From Actinomycetota bacterium (GTDB lineage Bacteria; Actinomycetota; Actinomycetes; Actinomycetales; Microbacteriaceae): DNA of 5,798 nucleotides. The first letter of the stretch is position 1, and the number at the start of each line of letters is the position of its first letter. The notes beneath the pieces were generated by a model. It worked only from the letters and a program-made list of their open reading frames with translations. It had not been told where the DNA came from and did not search any database. The position numbers and the translations under genes were made by a program. Where the stretch lies: contig WLGC01000055.1 in assembly GCA_009703465.1 (NCBI GenBank), positions 1 to 5,798 of the forward strand, written 5' to 3'. Shown here in pieces: positions 1 through 5,302 of the stretch.

Positions 1-204
1 CAACCCAATGATCTATTGGCCGTGGCAACAACAGGGGCCTACTGCTATTCAATGTCGAATAACTACAACTTTCTGACCAAACCAGCTGTGGTTGCGGTTA
101 GAGGGGGTAAAGCGCGAGTTCTTATTCGCGCCGAGGCAGAAGCTGATTTATTTTCTAGAGATTTGATGTACCAACAAAAAGCACCAAAGAACGAAAAGAG
201 TTAA
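1..204 (+). CDS. lysA: Diaminopimelate decarboxylase, C-terminal end (partial, 5' end outside window)
   Basis: This is the last 67 codons of an ORF already open at base 1 and ending in TAA at 202-204. LysA is a PLP-dependent, fold-III enzyme that decarboxylates meso-diaminopimelate to L-lysine, the last step of lysine synthesis in the cytoplasm. The fragment opens with [21 protein letters not shown], which closely matches the conserved C-terminal block of actinobacterial LysA. Its GAYC tyrosine (fragment residue 14) is the conserved active-site tyrosine of the family. The following [10 protein letters not shown] strand and a tail rich in acidic and basic residues fit the family's C-terminal beta domain. 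The PLP lysine and the HIGSQ-type motif lie upstream, outside the window. The gene sits 2 nt before hom, which supports a lysine/threonine operon. Identity is secure from the motif plus context. Length and start cannot be judged. Confidence 0.93.
   Translation, partial: QPNDLLAVATTGAYCYSMSNNYNFLTKPAVVAVRGGKARVLIRAEAEADLFSRDLMYQQKAPKNEKS
193..200 (+). promoter_or_regulatory. Weak Shine-Dalgarno for hom
   Basis: A purine run, GAAAAGAG, sits inside the last codons of lysA, with 6 nt between it and the GTG at 207. It is only a partial match to the anti-SD complement, but the spacing is good. It supports GTG at 207 as the start of hom. Confidence 0.45.
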
Positions 205-206
205 CT

Positions 207-1526
207 GTGCAGGAATATCGTCCACTGCGAATCGCGCTTCTTGGTGCTGGCTCTGTCGGCTCGCAGGTTGCTCGGTTGCTGATTGAGAATAAGGCTGAGT
301 TAGCCGCTCGAGTCGGTGCCGAGTTAGAACTTGCCGGTGTCGTCGTTCGTGATATTGAAAAAGCAGTTAAGTCTGGCGTGCCACGTGAGCTATTGACCTC
401 AGAGGCGGAAGAGCTAATTGTAAGTTCTGACATTGTCATTGAGGTCATGGGTGGCATTGAACCAGCCAAGAGTTACATCCTGATGGCCCTAAAGTCTGGT
501 TCAGATGTCATAACTGCAAACAAGGCATTGCTGGCAACTCATGGCACCGAACTTTTTGACACTGCTGAGCAAGTTGGCGCACAACTTTATTTTGAAGCCG
601 CTGTGGCTGCAGCAATTCCTATTATTCGCCCGCTTCGTGAGTCCCTTGCCGGGGACAAAGTAATCCGCGTCATGGGAATTGTAAACGGTTCAACTAACTA
701 CATTCTCGATCGAATGGATGTGGCTGGAATTTCACTACAGGATGCAATGGCTGAAGCCACTGAGCTTGGCTACCTAGAAGCTGATCCAAGTCTTGACGTT
801 GAAGGGTTCGACGCCGCGCAAAAAGCAGCAATTTTGGCATCGCTAGCTTTCCACACTGAGGTTCCGCTAGAAAAGGTTTACCGCGAGGGAATTACAAAAA
901 TTACCGCGGAGCAAATTTCCGCTGCCAAGCGCGACGGCTATGTCATCAAATTGCTTGCCATTGCTGAGCAAGTTCCGGCCGACGAGCACGGTGAAGCTGG
1001 TGTATCGGTTCGTGTTTACCCAACCCTAATTCCACGCACTCATCCGCTAGGTGCAGTTCATGGCGCCTACAATGCCGTTTTTGTTGAAGCAGAAGCAGCC
1101 GGTCAACTCATGTTCTATGGTTCCGGCGCTGGTGGCGTGCAAACCGCATCGGCAGTATTGGGTGATCTTGTTTCTGCAGCCAAGCGTCACGTTGCCGGAG
1201 GCCCAGGCCTTGCTGACTCTGTGCACGCTGACCTACCAATTCTTCCAATTGATCGAGTACTAACCCGATACCAAATCACTCTTGAGGTCACTGACCAACC
1301 GGGAGTACTGGCAAAAATTGCAAACACTTTTTCAGCAGGAAATGTTTCTATCGAAACTGTTGAGCAGTCCGTTCAAGTTAAAAGCGGAAAGCGAAGCAAT
1401 ACTGCAACTCTTGAAGTGGGCACCCACTCTGCAACCGATGCCCAACTAAGTGCAGTTGTGCAGGCTCTCAAAGACAGCGAGTCTGTCGAATCAATTACCT
1501 CGGTCATCCGAGTAGAAGGAATCTAA
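207..1526 (+). CDS. hom: Homoserine dehydrogenase with C-terminal ACT domain
   Basis: Hom reduces L-aspartate 4-semialdehyde to L-homoserine with NAD(P)H, the branch point to threonine and methionine. The 439 residues match the usual actinobacterial length of about 440. A Rossmann nucleotide site lies at residues 12-18 (LGAGSVG). ANKA at 104-107 and FEAAV at 129-133 follow, then the substrate-domain motif GIVNGSTNYIL at 157-167. The family signature spans about 187-206 (ELGYLEADPSLDVEGFDAAQK region). It carries E191, D197, D202 and K206, which align with the yeast enzyme's E208, D214, D219 and K223. A C-terminal ACT domain (about 355-435, opening YQITLEVTDQPGVLAKIA) suggests allosteric feedback, usually by threonine. 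The GTG start is the only start codon before the Rossmann motif. The gene follows lysA by 2 nt, and its TAA overlaps the thrC ATG by one base (TAATG). No key residue is missing. Confidence 0.97.
   Translation: MQEYRPLRIALLGAGSVGSQVARLLIENKAELAARVGAELELAGVVVRDIEKAVKSGVPRELLTSEAEELIVSSDIVIEVMGGIEPAKSYILMALKSGSDVITANKALLATHGTELFDTAEQVGAQLYFEAAVAAAIPIIRPLRESLAGDKVIRVMGIVNGSTNYILDRMDVAGISLQDAMAEATELGYLEADPSLDVEGFDAAQKAAILASLAFHTEVPLEKVYREGITKITAEQISAAKRDGYVIKLLAIAEQVPADEHGEAGVSVRVYPTLIPRTHPLGAVHGAYNAVFVEAEAAGQLMFYGSGAGGVQTASAVLGDLVSAAKRHVAGGPGLADSVHADLPILPIDRVLTRYQITLEVTDQPGVLAKIANTFSAGNVSIETVEQSVQVKSGKRSNTATLEVGTHSATDAQLSAVVQALKDSESVESITSVIRVEGI
1514..1520 (+). promoter_or_regulatory. Shine-Dalgarno for thrC inside the end of hom
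   Basis: AGAAGGA lies 5 nt before the thrC ATG at 1526, within the last codons of hom. With the TAATG overlap it indicates termination-reinitiation coupling between hom and thrC. Confidence 0.7.
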
Positions 1527-2605
1527 TGGCACACCAGTGGCGCGGGGTTATTCGCGAATATTTTGATCGTCTAGACATTTCAAGCGACAACCCAGTAATC
1601 ACCCTGGGCGAGGGTGGCACACCGTTGGTTGAGGCGCCAGCTCTAGCCAAGCTAGTTGGTGCCGAGAGAGTTCTTCTTAAGGTTGAAGGAATGAACCCAA
1701 CTGGTTCATTTAAAGATCGCGGAATGACAATGGCGGTTTCTAAGGCTGTCGGTCACGGGGCACAGGCTGTTATTGCAGCTTCAACCGGCAACACATCTGC
1801 TTCCGCTGCTGCCTACGCATCTGCAGCTGGAATTAAATCAGTTGTTCTAGTGCCAAAGGGAAAAATTTCACTTGGCAAACTAAGCCAGGCGGTAGCTCAC
1901 AAGTCAGAGATTCTCCAGGTCAAGGGAAATTTTGATGACTGCCTAACCATGGCTCGGATGCTCAGCGAAAACTATCCTGTGCACCTAGTCAACTCTGTTA
2001 ATCCAGATCGCATCGAGGGACAAAAAACTGCCTCATTTGAAGTGGTTGATTCGCTTGGCTTCGCTCCTGACTTTCACGTTATGCCAGTTGGCAACGCCGG
2101 AAACTACACCGCCTACTCAAAGGGCTACCAAGAAGAAGTAGCGGCTGGTCGAATCAAAGCCATGCCGAAAATGTGGGGATTCCAAGCTGAAGGTTCGGCA
2201 CCATTTATTTTTGGAAATCCAGTCAAGAAACCAAACACCATTGCCACTGCAATTCGAATTGGCAATCCAGCCTCCTATGATTTGGCACTGGCTGCCCGAG
2301 AAGCATCTAATGGCCAGTTTGGCTACTGTTCAGACAAAGAGATTCTCTGGATGCACCGCTTCCTTTCTCAAGAAGTCGGCGTTTTTGTTGAGCCATCCTC
2401 AGCCACCGGTGCCGCTGGTGTTTTCAAGCACTCAAAAATGGGCGAGGTACCAGCAGGAGCCACCATCGTTATCACCGTCACTGGCCACGGTCTAAAAGAT
2501 CCAATGTGGGCACTGAAAGATGATCGTGGCAAAGATATCAAGCCGCAGGCAGTTGCTAACAAGGTTGAAGCAGTAGCTGAGCGCCTAGGCCTTACCAAGA
2601 AGTAA
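1526..2605 (+). CDS. thrC: Threonine synthase
   Basis: ThrC is a PLP-dependent, fold-II enzyme that converts O-phospho-L-homoserine to L-threonine and phosphate, the last step of threonine synthesis. The 359 residues match the short actinobacterial/Bacillus type (about 350-360), not the longer E. coli/yeast type. The PLP lysine is K63 in NPTGSFKDRGM (58-67). The cofactor/substrate loop ASTGNTSASAAAY is at 85-97, with N89 placed to contact the PLP hydroxyl. The glycine-rich phosphate cup is PVGNAGN at 187-193. The TVTGHGLKDP motif at 317-326 is typical of the C-terminal PLP pocket. The N-terminus (MAHQWRGVIREYFDRL) resembles the family's WxGxIxxYxxxLP opening. The ATG at 1526 overlaps the hom stop by one base and has a good ribosome site. 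It lies between hom and thrB, and the three genes supply the complete route from aspartate semialdehyde to threonine. Confidence 0.97.
   Translation: MAHQWRGVIREYFDRLDISSDNPVITLGEGGTPLVEAPALAKLVGAERVLLKVEGMNPTGSFKDRGMTMAVSKAVGHGAQAVIAASTGNTSASAAAYASAAGIKSVVLVPKGKISLGKLSQAVAHKSEILQVKGNFDDCLTMARMLSENYPVHLVNSVNPDRIEGQKTASFEVVDSLGFAPDFHVMPVGNAGNYTAYSKGYQEEVAAGRIKAMPKMWGFQAEGSAPFIFGNPVKKPNTIATAIRIGNPASYDLALAAREASNGQFGYCSDKEILWMHRFLSQEVGVFVEPSSATGAAGVFKHSKMGEVPAGATIVITVTGHGLKDPMWALKDDRGKDIKPQAVANKVEAVAERLGLTKK
2597..2602 (+). promoter_or_regulatory. Weak Shine-Dalgarno deciding the thrB start
   Basis: AAGAAG in the last codons of thrC is 7 nt before ATG at 2610 and only 4 nt before the in-frame TTG at 2607. 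Spacing and codon choice both favour the ATG as the thrB start. Confidence 0.45.
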
Positions 2606-2609
2606 TTTG

Positions 2610-3530
2610 ATGAGCTCTCTAATCGGTAGAAAAGTTTCGGTGCGAGTGCCGGCAACATCGGCAAACCTCGGGCCTGGCTTTGACACGCTTGGAATGGCTC
2701 TTTCTTACTACGACGAGTTACTAGTTGAAGTGGTTTCTGGCAGCGGAGTAATTGTTGAAGTAATCGGCGAGGGAGCCGGTGAAGTAGCCACAGATGAGAA
2801 AAACCTTGTAGTCAAATCTTTGGTACATACCTTCAAAAAGTTTGGTCAGAAAGTTCCAGGCCTCAAGCTGACTGCAAAAAACATAATTCCGCACGGTCGA
2901 GGCATGGGCTCATCCGGTGCCGCGGTTGTTTCTGGAATCGTGGCCGCTAAAGGATTACTTGAGGGAATTGTAAAAATCTCTGACCAAGAACTTTTGACTT
3001 TAGCCACTGAGCTAGAAGGGCACCCCGACAACGTCGCTCCGGCATTATTTGGTGGCCTAACAATTGCTTGGGAAGATGAGTCCGGCCCGCATCACAAAAA
3101 ACTTTTTGTCCACCGCGGAGTATCGCCGCTTGAACTGGTCCCAAAACACAAGATGTCTACTGCCTTGGCAAGGTCTCTGCAGCCTCAATCGGTGCCGCAC
3201 GATGATGCCGTATTCAACGTATCTCGCTCGGCACTTTTGATCGCAGCTCTCACCCAGAGCCCAGAACTTTTGCTAGCTGCCACCGAGGACCGTCTGCACC
3301 AGGATTATCGAGCAGCGGCCATGCCGGAGACAGATCAAATCGTAAAACTAATGAGAGAAAACTCACACGCTGCTGTTGTTTCAGGGGCTGGGCCATCGGT
3401 GCTGGTTCTAGCCAGTGATCCAGCTCAAAGGCTTGAGGCAGCCAAATTAGCTGCCAAGCACTATCCAGACTGGCAGGCTTTGCTTTTGGCTGTTGACTTT
3501 AAAGGTGCTACCATTACGTATCACCAATAA
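2610..3530 (+). CDS. thrB: Homoserine kinase (GHMP kinase family)
   Basis: ThrB phosphorylates L-homoserine with ATP, making the substrate of ThrC. The chosen start is ATG at 2610, giving 306 aa. An adjoining in-frame TTG at 2607 would add one residue and is less favoured by the ribosome-site spacing. GHMP motif 1 is RVPATSANLGPGFDTLGMAL (about 12-31). The nucleotide phosphate loop is PHGRGMGSSGAAVVSG (94-109). EGHPDNVAPALFGGL (136-150) is the conserved homoserine kinase motif. Motif 3 is VVSGAGPSVLVLA (256-268). Length is close to the family norm of about 300-316. One mild oddity is GMGSSG in the loop, where GLGSSA is more usual; the Gly at 103 is a small substitution and the core GxGSS is intact. 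It follows thrC by 4 nt and is the last gene of the amino acid operon; a 112-nt gap separates it from rho. Confidence 0.96.
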   Translation: MSSLIGRKVSVRVPATSANLGPGFDTLGMALSYYDELLVEVVSGSGVIVEVIGEGAGEVATDEKNLVVKSLVHTFKKFGQKVPGLKLTAKNIIPHGRGMGSSGAAVVSGIVAAKGLLEGIVKISDQELLTLATELEGHPDNVAPALFGGLTIAWEDESGPHHKKLFVHRGVSPLELVPKHKMSTALARSLQPQSVPHDDAVFNVSRSALLIAALTQSPELLLAATEDRLHQDYRAAAMPETDQIVKLMRENSHAAVVSGAGPSVLVLASDPAQRLEAAKLAAKHYPDWQALLLAVDFKGATITYHQ

Positions 3531-3563
3531 ATGGTGGAAAACCCCGCAGATCTAGCGCGGTAG

Positions 3564-3584
3564 CTGCACGTTCAAAACATGCAG
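3564..3584 (+). other. Inverted repeat (hairpin) in the rho leader
   Basis: CTGCA(C)GTT pairs with AAC(A)TGCAG around a 3-nt CAA loop: eight base pairs interrupted by one C/A mismatch. It is followed by ATAGTGAC rather than a T run, so it is not an intrinsic terminator. The CTGC arm (3564-3567) can alternatively pair with the GCAG at 3546-3549. Confidence 0.4.
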
Positions 3585-3598
3585 ATAGTGACTAAAAA
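3571..3598 (+). promoter_or_regulatory. Weak candidate promoter for rho
   Basis: TTCAAA (3571-3576) resembles a -35 element and TAAAAA (3593-3598) a -10 element, each 4 of 6 to consensus with a 16-bp spacer. This would place transcription start near 3605. The match is poor and the region is A-rich, so it is only a candidate. Confidence 0.2.
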
Positions 3599-3610
3599 TT
3601 TGAAAGTCAC
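3588..3610 (+). repeat. Perfect 6-11-6 inverted repeat upstream of rho
   Basis: GTGACT at 3588-3593 and AGTCAC at 3605-3610 are exact reverse complements separated by 11 bases of A/T-rich sequence. It could be a dimer-binding operator, since it overlaps the weak -10-like TAAAAA, or a leader hairpin 3 nt after the previous one. A 6-bp match can also arise by chance. Confidence 0.4.
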
Positions 3611-3621
3611 AAATATCTCCT

Positions 3622-3630
3622 AAGAAAGAG
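3622..3630 (+). promoter_or_regulatory. Ribosome binding site of rho, unusually far from the start
   Basis: AAGAAAGAG is the only purine-rich SD-like run before the ATG at 3643. The gap to the ATG is 12 nt, longer than the usual 5-9. TCTC at 3616-3619 could pair with GAGA at 3628-3631 and partly mask it, though four base pairs is weak. Confidence 0.4.
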
Positions 3631-3642
3631 AAATACAAAAAC

Positions 3643-5298
3643 ATGGATGCAATCCAAGATACAACTCCAGTCAAAAAAAGTAGACGCGTTGTAGCTGATG
3701 TCTCAGCGACTACTGAAAAGACTGAAGCACCAAAGAAAACTACTCGTGCAAAAGCTGTAAAAGCTGCCGATGTAGTTGAAACAAAATCTGAGAAGCCAGC
3801 CGTTGAGACTAAGTCCAACGACTCTTCAGATTCAAACCAGTCTTCAGGTGATTCCTCAGAGCGATCTGGCAACAACCGCAATCGCAGTCGAAACCGCAAT
3901 GGCCGCAACAATGGAAACTCAGGTAACAGCAGCGAGTCTCGCGATGGTGGGGAAGAAAGTTCAAACAGAGACAATTCCACCAGGGACAATGACTCTCGCA
4001 ACGAACGTGATTTTAGTGATGAGCGTCGCGGCAACAACCGCAATCGCAATCGCAATCGTGATCGCTATCGTGATCGTGACCGCCGCGGTGGTCGCGGTGG
4101 CAACGGAAATCAGCAGGATGAAATTGAGCCAGAAATCTCTCCGGATGATGTTCTAGTTCCAGTTGCTGGAATTTTAGACGTACTGGATAACTACGCCTTC
4201 GTGAGAACCAGTGGTTACCTACCGGGGCCAAATGACGTTTACGTATCTCTTGGACAGGTAAAGAAGTACAACCTTCGTAAGGGCGATGCCGTTGTTGGTT
4301 CAATCCGTCAGCCACGTGAGGGCGAGGGCCAAGGCCGTTCAAAGTTCAACGCAATTGTGCGCATCGAGTCAATCAATGGACTAACTCAGGAGCAAGCTGC
4401 TACCCGAGTTGAGTTTGGTAAATTGACTCCTCTTTACCCACAGACACGCTTGCGTCTTGAGACTGAGCCAAACAAACTGAGCACTCGAATCATTGACTTG
4501 GTTGCTCCGATTGGTAAAGGCCAGCGCGGACTTATTGTTTCTCCGCCAAAAGCTGGTAAGACTCTTGTCTTGCAGGCAATTGCTAACTCAATTGCGGTCA
4601 ACAACCCAGAGGTTCACCTGATGGTGGTTCTAGTTGATGAGCGTCCTGAAGAAGTTACTGACATGCAGCGCACAGTAAAGGGAGAGGTCATCGCTTCAAC
4701 CTTCGATCGCCCAGCTGAAGATCACACAACTGTTGCCGAACTTGCCATTGAGCGCGCAAAGCGTTTGGTCGAGCTAGGTCACGATGTAGTTGTGCTGCTT
4801 GACTCAATTACCCGCCTTGGTCGTGCTTACAACCTAAGTGCTCCAGCATCGGGTCGTATTTTGTCTGGTGGTGTTGATTCATCAGCTCTTTACCCACCTA
4901 AGCGTTTCTTTGGTGCGGCACGAAACATCGAAGATGGTGGATCGCTAACTATCTTGGCTACCGCTTTGGTAGATACCGGTTCAAAAATGGACGAGGTTAT
5001 CTTCGAAGAGTTCAAGGGAACCGGAAACATGGAGCTTCGTTTATCTCGCTCACTTGCTGATAAGCGAATCTTCCCAGCTGTTGACGTAAATGCTTCAGGT
5101 ACTCGCCGTGAAGAGCTCTTGATGAGCCCGGATGAGACAAAGATTATTTGGAAGCTAAGACGCGCTCTTGCTGGTCTTGAGCAGCAGCAGGCACTTGAGC
5201 TGGTCTTGAGCCGACTAAAAGAAACTTCTTCAAACGTTGAATTCTTGATGCAGGTTCAAAAATCAATGCCGGTACCAACAGGTTCTGACTCGGAGTAA
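3643..5298 (+). CDS. rho: Transcription termination factor Rho
   Basis: Rho is a hexameric RNA-dependent ATPase/translocase that ends transcription of untranslated RNA. The 551 residues divide into a Lys/Thr/Glu-rich start (1-57), a disordered Ser/Asn/Arg/Asp/Gly-rich stretch (58-158), the RNA-binding OB fold (about 168-242) and the RecA-like motor (about 285-545). OB residues Y184, F186 and Y200 align with E. coli F62, F64 and Y80. Walker A is SPPKAGKT (300-307), catalytic E333 lies in VDERPEE, and Walker B is VVVLLDSITR with D387. The Q-loop is about 400-412, the R-loop DTGSK is 444-448 and the arginine finger is R488. All core residues are present, so the motor should work. The N-terminal helical Rho_N domain normally found ahead of the insert is not visible. 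An in-frame TGA at 3601 and no earlier start codon fix the ATG at 3643. prfA follows 4 nt later. Confidence 0.97.
   Translation: MDAIQDTTPVKKSRRVVADVSATTEKTEAPKKTTRAKAVKAADVVETKSEKPAVETKSNDSSDSNQSSGDSSERSGNNRNRSRNRNGRNNGNSGNSSESRDGGEESSNRDNSTRDNDSRNERDFSDERRGNNRNRNRNRDRYRDRDRRGGRGGNGNQQDEIEPEISPDDVLVPVAGILDVLDNYAFVRTSGYLPGPNDVYVSLGQVKKYNLRKGDAVVGSIRQPREGEGQGRSKFNAIVRIESINGLTQEQAATRVEFGKLTPLYPQTRLRLETEPNKLSTRIIDLVAPIGKGQRGLIVSPPKAGKTLVLQAIANSIAVNNPEVHLMVVLVDERPEEVTDMQRTVKGEVIASTFDRPAEDHTTVAELAIERAKRLVELGHDVVVLLDSITRLGRAYNLSAPASGRILSGGVDSSALYPPKRFFGAARNIEDGGSLTILATALVDTGSKMDEVIFEEFKGTGNMELRLSRSLADKRIFPAVDVNASGTRREELLMSPDETKIIWKLRRALAGLEQQQALELVLSRLKETSSNVEFLMQVQKSMPVPTGSDSE
3868..4048 (+). repeat. 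19-bp direct repeat within the rho insert
   Basis: GGCAACAACCGCAATCGCA occurs exactly at 3868-3886 and 4030-4048, 162 bp apart and in the same reading frame. Both copies encode Gly-Asn-Asn-Arg-Asn-Arg (residues 76-81 and 130-135). This suggests internal duplication within the disordered part of Rho, although strong codon and residue bias could also produce it. Confidence 0.75.
4039..4080 (+). repeat. Tandem hexamer repeat in rho (Arg-Asn/Asp/Tyr dipeptides)
   Basis: Seven head-to-tail 6-bp units are visible: three exact CGCAAT units, then CGTGAT, CGCTAT, CGTGAT and CGTGAC. They are in frame and encode residues 133-146 as alternating Arg plus Asn, Asp or Tyr. The unit length is a multiple of three, so copy-number change would keep the frame. 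Confidence 0.85.
5292..5295 (+). promoter_or_regulatory. Shine-Dalgarno fixing the TTG start of prfA
   Basis: GGAG lies in the last codons of rho, 7 nt before TTG at 5303. An in-frame TAA (5300-5302) directly precedes that TTG, so no longer start is possible. Confidence 0.6.
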
Positions 5299-5302
5299 TT
5301 AA

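Larger units (their letters stand above)
3531..3642 (+). promoter_or_regulatory. thrB-rho intergenic region / probable rho leader
   Basis: This 112-base A-rich gap is the only sizeable non-coding stretch. No hairpin in it is followed by a T run, so there is no classical intrinsic terminator for the threonine operon. It holds short inverted repeats at 3544-3560, 3546-3567, 3564-3584 and 3588-3610, some of which share bases and cannot form together. It also holds a weak promoter-like pair and the rho ribosome site. E. coli rho is known to be autoregulated through its leader; a similar role here is only an inference. Read-through from thrB is also possible. Confidence 0.45.

Noticed and set aside
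155..469. Minus-strand frame of 104 codons
   Set aside because: It overlaps the lysA end and the Rossmann region of hom, both clear genes, and has no recognisable product.
2607..2609. TTG as the thrB start
   Set aside because: The next codon is ATG with better spacing from the purine run, and the extra residue adds nothing to the conserved domain.
3493..3520. TTGACT near the end of thrB as a -35 element for rho
   Set aside because: No acceptable -10 hexamer lies 15-19 bp downstream (TACGTA is a poor match).
3544..3560. CCGC...GCGG as an intrinsic terminator after thrB
   Set aside because: Only four base pairs with a 9-nt loop and no T run follows, so it does not qualify as a terminator.
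3552..4055. Minus-strand open frame of 167 codons, rich in Leu/Arg/Ser
   Set aside because: It is the antisense shadow of the repetitive rho N-terminal region; its Leu/Arg runs are the complement of the hexamer repeat, and rho itself is certain.
4039..4080. Tandem repeat as a possible CRISPR or mobile-element signature
   Set aside because: The unit is 6 bp, in frame and without spacers; it is coding low-complexity sequence.
3776..4156. Plus-strand frame with a hydrophobic Ala/Ile/Val run that looks like a membrane segment
   Set aside because: The run is the tandem hexamer read in another frame inside rho; no ribosome site or homology is visible.
4013..4342. Minus-strand frame with a His/Asp/Cys-rich end
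   Set aside because: It is antisense to rho, and the unusual composition again comes from the hexamer repeat.
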